Shown here: positions 7,176 to 14,601 of the stretch, in pieces | How the letters are laid out: every line of letters begins with the position of its first letter | Numbering within the stretch: position 1 is the first letter of the stretch | Translations under genes and position numbers: made by a program | NCBI RefSeq assembly: GCF_036016955.1 | Contig: NZ_JAYWXI010000021.1 | Coordinates: 1-16,112, forward strand | Length of the DNA: 16,112 bases | Reading direction: 5' to 3' | Origin: JAYWXI01 sp036016955 | GTDB taxonomy: Bacteria > Bacteroidota > Bacteroidia > Flavobacteriales > Weeksellaceae | Notes under the pieces: model-generated | Database searches by the model: none | Seen by the model: only the letters and a program-made list of their open reading frames with translations | Told to the model about the DNA's origin: nothing

Positions 7176-9530
7176 TTATAACCTTCCTCTAACCTCGTCA
7201 GAACTTTCTATACTTTGTTTTTTTATTTTGTTTTTGTTATCGAAAGTATATTGTATCAACAAAGTAAAATTTCTTGTGGTAGGTTTCATATAGAATTGAT
7301 AATAAAAGTCAGGATAATAACTCACTAAATCTGTTCTTTTAGAATTGAATACATCTTGTACTCGGAAGAATAAAAGCAAAGAATTATTTAGCAAAGTTTT
7401 GCGAATCGAAAAATCTGTAGAAGTATTGTATCTACTACGATTATTGAATGAGGTTTCATTGCTCTGAAAACGATGTTCAGCTTCTATACTCCAATCATTT
7501 GGTAATTTTACTCTAGCAAAAATGTTTTCATACCAATTAGTTCCCTGAAATCTTCCTTCTGGCAAATCATATTTGCCGTTAAATATGCCGGCTGACAAGT
7601 TTATATACAACCACTTTGTTAAATTATCTGCATAGGTATAATCGACACTCCATAATTCTTCCATTCCTGAGTTTACGGGTTTCACAATATTGATTTTATC
7701 AGAGTTTGTGATATAAATATCTCTAATGTAATCTATCGTTTTTTGGAAACCAAATGTCAATGAATATTTTTTGTAATCAAATCCTAATTTATAGCTATTG
7801 GTATAATAAGGTTTTAATTCAGGGTTACCTTCTGAATATTGAAAATCATTTGTTTTAAAGATATATGGTGTTAAATCACTAAAACTTGGACGACTTATGC
7901 TTCGTCTATAATTTACATTTGCCGAAATATTTTTATTAAAATCGTATTTGTAGTAAAAACTTGGAAACCAATCAGTATAGCGTTTTCCAACACCTTTTCC
8001 TGTGATATTATCGTTGCCATTCATATTGGTATATTCCATTCTTAAACCTAATTTTAAGAAATTATTTCCCCATTGTTTGCTACCACTAGCATACGTGGCA
8101 TAAATCTTTTCATTACTTGTAAAGTCCTGATTTTTATCTTTTTGAGGATTCCACTTTTGATTTTCGAGGATAAAGTTTTTTTGCTCATTATCTCTAAAAA
8201 TGGTATTAAATTTTGCCCCAATAAGCAGTCCCAAACCATCGTCAAATGTTTGATTGTAGTCTACCTGACTACTGAGATATCGGGATTTAGAAAGTCCATT
8301 AGTTTGTATATGATTGTCTTTTGCAGGAATGTTTGGATAACGAGTATCAACTTGAGAAGAGTTACTAAAATAGTTCTCCCCCATATCTGATAAAACACGT
8401 AAATCGCTTCCTTTTTCATCTAGTTTTAAGGTGTAATTAAATTGTGCAAATCTATTTTTAACCAACATTCTTGTTAAACTCAATCCATCAGAAACTATCT
8501 GCATTTGATTGGGTTTAGTAACTGTAAATTCCCCAGGTTCATCATAATCATTTTTCCATTGATTATAAGTAAGTGAAATACCTAATTCATTTTTAGGATT
8601 GATGTAATAAACAGCACCGATTTGCGAGTTAAAATATTTTTGATTATTCTCAAAGGTGCCATCAGAAAATTGTTTCGTTCCATCATTATGAAAGAAATGT
8701 GTAAAGGAAGCACCCCCGTTTGTTTCTTTTTGAAAATTCAAATTGGTGTACATATATAATTTTTCTGAGCCATATTGAGCATTCCAGCCCGATACATGGT
8801 GTTGGTTTTCTTTCGTATAATATTTCATATATTGCTTAGAAACCAAACGTAAGCCTTTAGGATTATTTTTCAAAACAATGTTAATCACTCCATTCTTGAT
8901 TGAACCATCTTGAGTGGCATCTGCTGTTTCTTGAACCTCAATACGCTTTATGTTTTCAGAATTGATGGTAGACAGGTACGCTTGTAAATCCTCGGGAGAA
9001 AGATTCATTTTACGTCCATTAATTAGCACTAAAGCCGCTTTATTTTTCACTTTAAACCCACTACTTCCATCAGACATAATTTTTGGCGTTTTTGAGAGTA
9101 ACTCTCCCGCAGAGTTTCCTTTAGCAAAAGGAGAATTTTCTACATCAAATTGAAGTTTATCTCCTACTTGCTTAATTATTTTTCTTTTCACATTGATAAC
9201 AACTTCCTGCAATTCAGTACTCTCTTCCATTTTTAATATCCCTAAATCCACATCATTTGAAATATTCATTCCTTTTTTTGTAAAAGCTGCCCCAAAATAC
9301 TCTAGTTTTAGCGTGTAGTCTCCTTTTGGAACTGTTATTATAAATACCCCTAAACTATCCGTTACAACACCACTATAAACACTATCTTTCTTCATCAATA
9401 CTGCATTTACAAACTCAATCGGTTTATTTGATGAGTTTCCAATTACCTTTCCTTTAATTTGATATTGCTGGGCGTAAATATTAACACCTCCTAAAACCAT
9501 AATAAATAATAAATAACCCAGTCTGTACAT
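7176..9530 (-). CDS. CarboxypepD_reg-like/outer-membrane beta-barrel receptor, cassette B
   Basis: A 784-residue outer-membrane protein of the TonB-receptor-like/OMP_b-brl type. A signal peptide (1-20, ending IYA before QQ) is followed by a carboxypeptidase-regulatory-like domain (about 23-107, starting YQIKGKVIGNSS). A plug-like region contains VLINGRKMNLSPEDLQAYL and NIKRIEVQE, with GVINIVLK at its end. The rest is a long barrel rich in Tyr, Asn and aromatic strands. No clear TonB box was seen. It is the first gene of cassette B and upstream of the precursor. It could take the peptide across the outer membrane, be a receptor, or give self-protection; the sequence does not decide. Its first 75 or so residues are nearly identical to those of the cassette A receptor, after which the two diverge sharply. 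Confidence 0.9.
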   Translation of the reverse strand: MYRLGYLLFIMVLGGVNIYAQQYQIKGKVIGNSSNKPIEFVNAVLMKKDSVYSGVVTDSLGVFIITVPKGDYTLKLEYFGAAFTKKGMNISNDVDLGILKMEESTELQEVVINVKRKIIKQVGDKLQFDVENSPFAKGNSAGELLSKTPKIMSDGSSGFKVKNKAALVLINGRKMNLSPEDLQAYLSTINSENIKRIEVQETADATQDGSIKNGVINIVLKNNPKGLRLVSKQYMKYYTKENQHHVSGWNAQYGSEKLYMYTNLNFQKETNGGASFTHFFHNDGTKQFSDGTFENNQKYFNSQIGAVYYINPKNELGISLTYNQWKNDYDEPGEFTVTKPNQMQIVSDGLSLTRMLVKNRFAQFNYTLKLDEKGSDLRVLSDMGENYFSNSSQVDTRYPNIPAKDNHIQTNGLSKSRYLSSQVDYNQTFDDGLGLLIGAKFNTIFRDNEQKNFILENQKWNPQKDKNQDFTSNEKIYATYASGSKQWGNNFLKLGLRMEYTNMNGNDNITGKGVGKRYTDWFPSFYYKYDFNKNISANVNYRRSISRPSFSDLTPYIFKTNDFQYSEGNPELKPYYTNSYKLGFDYKKYSLTFGFQKTIDYIRDIYITNSDKINIVKPVNSGMEELWSVDYTYADNLTKWLYINLSAGIFNGKYDLPEGRFQGTNWYENIFARVKLPNDWSIEAEHRFQSNETSFNNRSRYNTSTDFSIRKTLLNNSLLLFFRVQDVFNSKRTDLVSYYPDFYYQFYMKPTTRNFTLLIQYTFDNKNKIKKQSIESSDEVRGRL

Positions 9531-9555
9531 CTTCTTTTTTACATTTATTCTCCAA

Positions 9556-9587
9556 CAAAGGAAATAAAATAAATTTGAGTGAGCAAA
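9556..9587 (-). promoter_or_regulatory. Weak candidate promoter of cassette B
   Basis: Read on the minus strand, TTTG (9584-9587), a 20-bp spacer and TTCCTTTG (9556-9563) resemble the Bacteroidetes -33 TTTG and -7 TAnnTTTG boxes, 25 bp before the receptor ATG. The -7 box has one mismatch. In the equivalent place before the cassette A receptor the -7 box is kept but the -33 TTTG is changed, so the call is tentative. Confidence 0.3.
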
Positions 9588-9695
9588 TTTTTTTTATGAT
9601 TTTTTAAAGAAAATTTAGGTAAAGCATAAATTTAAGAATGGTTTAAATAAAAATAGTAGTGATGATAATATTAAATTACACAAAAACTCATTTGT

Positions 9696-10377
9696 TTATT
9701 ACCCATTATCAACTAAATGTTGTAAATCCGGGTCATTAGCAATTCTATCCATTTCACTTTCTACAAGGGTTACAATATCGGCTTTGATTTGCTTGTAATT
9801 CGCCTCTACTTGTTGTTTCATTTATTCATCACTAAAGGATAAAATGTTAGGTATTTTTTTTGTAGGCTTTAGTTTCTTTGGCTACCTTTTCATTATCTAC
9901 CACAATTTGAGCGTGGAATATCTTTTGGTCGATACGCTGGTCGAAGTTATCCGATACTGAACCCACAAACATTCCTTGTGTAAGGTTCGATATTTTACTC
10001 GGTGGTATCAAACTATCCATTTGTGTACTAATCGAAGTCGATTTATCACTTCGGTTGATGGTCATACTTTGGCGTTTTTGTAAGACTTTATCGAAACGCT
10101 CGGACAAGGTTTTTGCTGTTTTACCCACAACCTGCCCACTGAAAATATTGCCCACTGTATTTTGAATTACCTTACTTTCTTTATCGCCATAATCCCTTGT
10201 TAGTTGTGAAAAATCTTGAAAACCTAAACACACCGCCACTTTGTTACTCCTTGCTGTAGCAATCAAGTTATCCAGTCCACGAAAATAAATCGTAGGTAAC
10301 TCATCAATGATTACAGACGACTTTAACTGTCCCTTTTTATTGATGAGTTTTACAATTCTGGAATTGTATACGTAAAG
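9696..10377 (-). pseudogene. 3' remnant of a MobC/TraG coupling-protein gene
   Basis: This is a decayed copy of the C-terminal 220 or so codons of the gene at 14766-16112. It starts at the junction with the truncated exporter gene, with codons for YNSRIVKLINKKG, and keeps the Walker B region SSVIIDELP. Three lesions show it is dead. The N-terminal half is missing. One extra base in the homopolymer near 9853-9860 (eight T's against seven in the intact copy) shifts the frame after ETKAYKK. A GAA codon of the intact copy is TAA here (in SFSDEEMKQ, near 9822-9824). An ORF from the internal Met at 10266 covers 139 residues but is unlikely to be a functional gene. Confidence 0.85.
10351..10368. repeat. 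18-bp inverted repeat at the pseudogene junction
   Basis: TACAATTC, TG and GAATTGTA form a perfect 8-2-8 inverted repeat within the last codons of the coupling-protein remnant, beside the join with the broken exporter gene. The intact copy (about 15420-15440) encodes the same residues, NSRIV, with different codons and lacks the repeat. Confidence 0.6.
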
Positions 10378-10383
10378 AAACTA

Positions 10384-10618
10384 TTCTCTTTGTTCTATAA
10401 GGTCTTGTACATCAATTTTTATAGATTGCGCTTCAAAATCCTATTTTTTTTTCAGCTTCACTAATTCCTAATAGAGATACTCCCTCACGAGTTATAAATG
10501 CTTTTTCTCTGAGATATTCTACTGGGTATTTCTTGCCGTAATATCTTGCTATCATAGCAAGGCAGGCTGGACCACAATCCATCTGGTCTTTTTGGGGGAC
10601 AAAGGAATTTTTATTCAA
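10384..10618 (-). pseudogene. Truncated C39-peptidase ABC exporter gene, cassette A
   Basis: The start of a second C39 exporter, clearly homologous to the intact one: VPQKDQMDCGPACLAMI with the catalytic Cys, then EYLREKAFITREG and GVSLLGISEA. No ATG precedes the catalytic Cys motif, so the likely start is TTG at 10616-10618, overlapping the stop of the radical SAM gene by 8 bp. An extra base in the A run at 10435-10438 puts a TGA after KKIGF. In the shifted frame homology continues through EAQSIKID and LIEQRE, then breaks off at about 10384, where coupling-protein sequence begins. The membrane and ATPase domains and the catalytic His and Asp are absent, so this exporter is dead. Confidence 0.9.
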
Positions 10619-11912
10619 AATTATTGAGGAGTAATAAAAATTTATTTTTTACAACTTCAGTTTTTCGATTTTCATCAAAATCATACATACAATAATCGTC
10701 AGTATGTTCCAATGCTTGCTGACTACATCCTCCATTACAAATAGGTAATAATCTACATGTTAAACAAGGGGTGTTTTTAAATTTAGCATTTAATCTATTG
10801 TAATATTTATCATTCCATCTAATTTGTCCTTCTTCAGTTAAAACACCTTCTCTGTTTTGCTTATCAAAATTCCTGGCAGTACACTTGAAAACATTTCCGT
10901 CATAGTTAATTGTTGCCTGATTACTTTTATCTGCATAGCATGAATTCCTAACGCTATCAACATTACTAATAACGGAACTTACCCTAAACCCTTTTGTCGA
11001 GAATAAATTCATTAACTCAATAACCTTTTGTCTGCTTTCAAATGTATCCTCTGTTTGCCAAACTCTTTGAAAATCAACTTTCATGTTTTTACGATAACTC
11101 TTTTCCAAAGCTAACACATCATTGTAGATATCTTTAACTGTATCTAATTTGTCTTTAGTGTAATTTATTCTTAAAGATACATGGAAATTATTTCTGCATA
11201 ATTTAAATATATTATTAATTATTTCCCTATAAGAGCCTCTACTTTTGCTAACATATCTAACTTTATTATGTTCTTCCTCATTTCCATCTAGTGTTATTTG
11301 AAAACCTTTTACACCATATTTTTTAAAATCTTGAATCATTTTATCGTTAATTAAGTAGCCATTTGTGGTAAAAGAACATGAAAAAGAAACATTATTCTCA
11401 ATACATCTATTATAAGCATACTCAATTATAGGAAATACATTTTTGTCATAATATAACAATGGTTCTCCTCCAAACCATGAAAGCCTAAAATATTTTAACT
11501 CTTTATTCTTGACTTTATTGTCTATAAAAGATTGTATTTTTTTTAAGTTTACATCATTTAGCCTAGAATTTTTTATATGACTCTCATAACAATACCAACA
11601 TTTAAAATTACAATTCATTGTAGGGTTAATCGTTAAAAGGAATGTTTCTTTATTAAAATCAACTTTAGCCCTTAAATCTTTTACCAACTGTAATTCATCA
11701 ACTGAATCATCAACAATCATACCCTTATCAACTAATGTATCGTAAAGGGTTTCATGATAGTTAGTTAAATCGTCTAGTTTATTTTCATTAGTAGCAGCTT
11801 GGTACAATTCATACAATAAAGGCTCCAGTAATATGAAATTATCTTTTAATGAATTATAAATAACCCACTTTTCATTATAAAAAAAACTTGTATTAAATTG
11901 ACTGTTTTTCAT
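10611..11912 (-). CDS. Radical SAM/SPASM peptide maturase
   Basis: A 433-residue radical SAM enzyme with a SPASM extension, of the kind that forms thioether or carbon-carbon links in RiPPs. Residues about 10-90 look like a PqqD-type leader-recognition domain (FYNEKWVIYNS to LVDKGMIVDDS). The radical SAM cluster motif is Cys101-x3-Cys105-x2-Cys108 in CNFKCWYCYE, with WFGGEPLL at 146-153. The SPASM region supplies Cys325, Cys344, Cys383, Cys386, Cys392, Cys396 and Cys408, enough for two auxiliary iron-sulfur clusters. All expected Cys are present. It lies 93 bp after a three-cysteine double-glycine precursor and directly before a broken exporter gene, so that precursor is its likely substrate. 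The type of crosslink cannot be read from sequence. Confidence 0.92.
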   Translation of the reverse strand: MKNSQFNTSFFYNEKWVIYNSLKDNFILLEPLLYELYQAATNENKLDDLTNYHETLYDTLVDKGMIVDDSVDELQLVKDLRAKVDFNKETFLLTINPTMNCNFKCWYCYESHIKNSRLNDVNLKKIQSFIDNKVKNKELKYFRLSWFGGEPLLYYDKNVFPIIEYAYNRCIENNVSFSCSFTTNGYLINDKMIQDFKKYGVKGFQITLDGNEEEHNKVRYVSKSRGSYREIINNIFKLCRNNFHVSLRINYTKDKLDTVKDIYNDVLALEKSYRKNMKVDFQRVWQTEDTFESRQKVIELMNLFSTKGFRVSSVISNVDSVRNSCYADKSNQATINYDGNVFKCTARNFDKQNREGVLTEEGQIRWNDKYYNRLNAKFKNTPCLTCRLLPICNGGCSQQALEHTDDYCMYDFDENRKTEVVKNKFLLLLNNFE

Positions 11913-11938
11913 TTATAAATATTTATTTGTTTTAAACA

Positions 11939-11965
11939 AACTCCACAAGCATTGCTTGTGGAGTT
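11939..11965 (-). terminator. Hairpin between precursor A and the radical SAM gene
   Basis: AACTCCACAAGC and its exact complement form a 12-bp stem with a 3-base loop. On the coding strand it is followed by TGTTTAAAAC, a poor U tract, so read-through into the maturase gene is expected. It matches the hairpin after precursor B in position and probable role: more precursor than enzyme mRNA. Confidence 0.65.
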
Positions 11966-11970
11966 ATTCA

Positions 11971-11990
11971 GTATTAGAGATAACTAATAC
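11971..11990 (-). repeat. Second small hairpin after precursor A
   Basis: GTATTAG and CTAATAC form a 7-bp perfect stem around a 6-base loop, 5 bp from the longer hairpin and 15 bp after the precursor stop. It is all but free of G-C pairs, so it is weak on its own; it may stabilise the 3' end of the precursor mRNA together with its neighbour. Confidence 0.4.
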
Positions 11991-12005
11991 TTTGGAAAAC
12001 ACTTA

Positions 12006-12269
12006 TCACTTCATAGTCTCTGGATAATTGTGGCAAGTTCCAGTATTTTCTTCACCTGAACAATTACCATGGTTATGGCAATCACCAGAATTTCTGTCAA
12101 GAGCTGTAGCAACTCCCTTAATAACTGTAATACCACCTTTCAGTTTTCCTTGCTCTGTTTCCTTCAGATTTTCCATTTTCTGAAGAATTTCTTGAAATGA
12201 TTTTTCATTTTTCATACGAACAGTTTTTTTGTTATACTTACTCATTGCTGGCTTTTCAGTTTCCGCCAT
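12006..12269 (-). CDS. Double-glycine RiPP precursor peptide A, three-cysteine core
   Basis: The 87-residue frame ends in a C39-type leader and a 41-residue core. The leader ends QGKLKGG with Gly45-Gly46. The core starts ITVIKGVATALD and continues with a Cys/His/Asn/Gly-rich part, GDCHNHGNCSGEE then TGTCHNYPETMK. Cys64, Cys70 and Cys79 are spaced x5 and x8. The start is uncertain. The ATG at 12269 has a purine-rich AGAGAGA upstream and lies 28 bp after the receptor gene. The internal Met19 (12215) would give a leader of exactly 28 residues beginning MKN, the same as precursor B, which suggests the first 18 codons may not matter. The next gene is a radical SAM/SPASM enzyme, so thioether or other Cys-based crosslinks are likely. 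I do not recognise the mature peptide. Confidence 0.85.
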   Translation of the reverse strand: MAETEKPAMSKYNKKTVRMKNEKSFQEILQKMENLKETEQGKLKGGITVIKGVATALDRNSGDCHNHGNCSGEENTGTCHNYPETMK

Positions 12270-12297
12270 TTGAATCTCTCTTTGTGATTCTAGTTTA

Positions 12298-14601
12298 TTA
12301 AAATGTCACGGCATCTGTTGGACGATTATTCAATTTTTTCTTCATTTGTAGTTTCTTACCACTTGAAAAATCATAACTCAACCCGAGGACGAACATATTT
12401 TTGTTATTGAATATTTCTGTATGAGAAGTATAATTAACTAAACTTCCCTCTATTGTTTTAGTATCGTATTTTGATGGCATTCCTATCCAATACATTCCTG
12501 CTGAGAAATACCAGCTATCTTTTTTATACCCTACAAATAAATGACTTTTATTTTCATCAGTAGATAAAAACAATCCTTTCAAAGAGTACGTAGGAATATT
12601 AAATTGATATTGGAGATTGAAATTCTTATATGCAGAATTAATAGTAAAAATATTACTCCAACGCATATTTTTCAATTCATTATTGTTAGATAATAAAATA
12701 GACTGATAAATAGGAGCTACAATGGCTTTTATAGATAATAAGTTATTTCCAAATGGTTTCACTCTCCCAATAAAATTAAGTCCGTATTCTTTGTAGTGTT
12801 TGCTATTTACACTTTTTAAATTATAATAATTTTGTGTAGAGTTATAAGTATATAAACTAATGATTGGGTTATTAGTGTACTCATAAAAAGCAGACATATT
12901 TATATCAAAATACTTATTGTAATACGAATAAATTAAATCATTTGACCATTTATTTGAAGGTTTTAAATAGGGATTACCGCTTGACACTAAATTAGGTGCA
13001 ACTTGAATTACATTAGGGCTTAATTCTGCTCCACTAGGGTTATTAGTATTGTATTGAGAATAAAGCCTTAGTGTATGATTTTTCATTAAAGAGTAAGATA
13101 AAACTATTTTAGGATTAGGTATCCAATAATTAGTTGTTTCAACGGCACTTTTATTATTTATATTCGTTAATCCCATACTCAAACGATAATTCAAATTCTT
13201 CCATTTAGAAGAGTATTCGGTATAAAGATATTGTTCTAAATAATTTACATCATATTGTGAATTTCCTAAAAGATTCTTTAAGTTATTGGAAATAGCTGTG
13301 TTTTGTATAAGGTAACCTGAATTTAGTTGTCCTTTTTCAAACTTATGTGTGTGAGCAATCTCCCCCACAATACCTGTTTGTGTAGTTTCTAAATTCATAT
13401 TGTCATTAAATACATTTGTATTTGTTGCAATATTCCATTCACGCTTGAGGCGAGTTGATTGAGTTTTATAATGAGAACCAATAATATTAAAAATTAACTC
13501 ATCTTTCTCTCCGAGATTCTTAGAATAATAGATATCTAAAGTTGGATTAGTATATTTAGAGTTTCCTTCTTGTATAGATTGATGATTTGTTTTAGTATTA
13601 CCCTCTTGAAAAAGGCTCTTACCTTCCCCATCTAAAAAATTACTAAAAGGCGTAATTGTAAATTTTATTTGAAAAGTATAATCATCAGGAATCGCTCGTG
13701 TATAACGAAGTGCTATATCTTGATTAGTATAGCCAAAGTGATCCTTTTGGTGATTAAGAATATGATATTTTTTATTATTTAATTGGTAGGTATAAGTGTT
13801 TTCATTCTGACGATTATTATAGTTTCTTACATTTATCTTATATTCCAAACCAAAACTATTATTTCCTTTGGTATAATCTGCATAAGCAAAACCATTTACA
13901 AAACCTGTGGTAAAGGCTGAGAACACCTCTGCTCCATAGGAATATCCTACCTCGGGATTTTGTGTGATAATATTAACCACTATATTTGCTCTATTTGCCC
14001 ATCGTGTAGGAGGGATGTCGTAATATATTACTCTTTTCACATGAGTAGGAGCGATACTTTTAATTTGATTATCTGTTGCTTCTATTCCATTAACAAGAAA
14101 TAAAACTTTCCCCCCTCTAGTGCTATTTACTGCTTGAGATATGGGATCTAACTGTAATTCAGGCAATGAAACCAATAAATCTTTTGCATAACGGGCTTTT
14201 TCTAAGGTTTCTTTATCAAAAGAATAAATTGCCCTATCTGAATACTGCTTTTTTGATGACGCCTCAATCACAATTTCCGACAAAGTTATAAATTGCTCTA
14301 TCGGTAATATTCCTAAATCTAAATCTTTATAAAGTGATATGTCTTTACTTAAGAAAACTTGACTAAATTGCTCCAATTTTAGCGTGTAGTCTCCTTTTGG
14401 AGCTGTTATTATAAATCCCCCTAAACTATCCGTTACAGCACCACTATAAACACTATCTTTCTTCATCAACATTGCATTTACAAACTCAACTGGCTTATTT
14501 GATGAGTTTCCAATTACCTTTCCTTTAATTTGATATTGCTGGGCGTAAACATTGATGCCACCAGATATTACAACGAGTAATAAAAAAAACAATCTATACA
14601 T
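12298..14601 (-). CDS. CarboxypepD_reg-like/outer-membrane beta-barrel receptor, cassette A
   Basis: A 767-residue outer-membrane protein built like the cassette B receptor. It has a signal peptide (1-23, ending NVYA before QQ), then a carboxypeptidase-regulatory-like domain beginning YQIKGKVIGNSS. A plug-like region contains GKVLFLVNGIEATDNQI and HVKRVIYYDIPP, ending IVVNIITQNPEVG; the rest is a Tyr/Asn-rich barrel. The ATG at 14599-14601 (MYRLFF) was chosen because it matches the paralogue's MYRLGY; an upstream ATG at 14628 adds nine residues. The first 75 or so residues match cassette B almost exactly, and then plug and barrel differ strongly, as expected if each barrel is fitted to its own peptide. 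Role (outer-membrane passage, receptor or self-protection) is not decided by the sequence. Confidence 0.9.
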   Translation of the reverse strand: MYRLFFLLLVVISGGINVYAQQYQIKGKVIGNSSNKPVEFVNAMLMKKDSVYSGAVTDSLGGFIITAPKGDYTLKLEQFSQVFLSKDISLYKDLDLGILPIEQFITLSEIVIEASSKKQYSDRAIYSFDKETLEKARYAKDLLVSLPELQLDPISQAVNSTRGGKVLFLVNGIEATDNQIKSIAPTHVKRVIYYDIPPTRWANRANIVVNIITQNPEVGYSYGAEVFSAFTTGFVNGFAYADYTKGNNSFGLEYKINVRNYNNRQNENTYTYQLNNKKYHILNHQKDHFGYTNQDIALRYTRAIPDDYTFQIKFTITPFSNFLDGEGKSLFQEGNTKTNHQSIQEGNSKYTNPTLDIYYSKNLGEKDELIFNIIGSHYKTQSTRLKREWNIATNTNVFNDNMNLETTQTGIVGEIAHTHKFEKGQLNSGYLIQNTAISNNLKNLLGNSQYDVNYLEQYLYTEYSSKWKNLNYRLSMGLTNINNKSAVETTNYWIPNPKIVLSYSLMKNHTLRLYSQYNTNNPSGAELSPNVIQVAPNLVSSGNPYLKPSNKWSNDLIYSYYNKYFDINMSAFYEYTNNPIISLYTYNSTQNYYNLKSVNSKHYKEYGLNFIGRVKPFGNNLLSIKAIVAPIYQSILLSNNNELKNMRWSNIFTINSAYKNFNLQYQFNIPTYSLKGLFLSTDENKSHLFVGYKKDSWYFSAGMYWIGMPSKYDTKTIEGSLVNYTSHTEIFNNKNMFVLGLSYDFSSGKKLQMKKKLNNRPTDAVTF

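Larger units (their letters stand above)
9301..10370. repeat. 1.07-kb direct repeat, inner copy
   Basis: This stretch matches 14372-15440 with only scattered differences (about 95% identity by eye, offset near 5070). It holds the first 75 or so codons of the receptor gene, the intergenic region, and the 3' part of the coupling-protein gene. Similarity stops abruptly at both ends: inside the receptor gene on the left, and at a junction with the truncated exporter gene on the right. The two copies flank cassette A. Exact end points need an alignment. Confidence 0.85.

Noticed and set aside
8073..8390. Plus-strand ORF of 105 codons within the cassette B receptor gene (and smaller ones at 5344-5571, 8950-9153 and 2678-2860)
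   Set aside because: All are shadow frames within long genes supported by domains; none has a context or recognisable product.
9847..10266. 139-codon ORF as a functional short protein
   Set aside because: It is an internal part of the decayed coupling-protein copy, lacks its N-terminal half and is frameshifted at the homopolymer near 9853.
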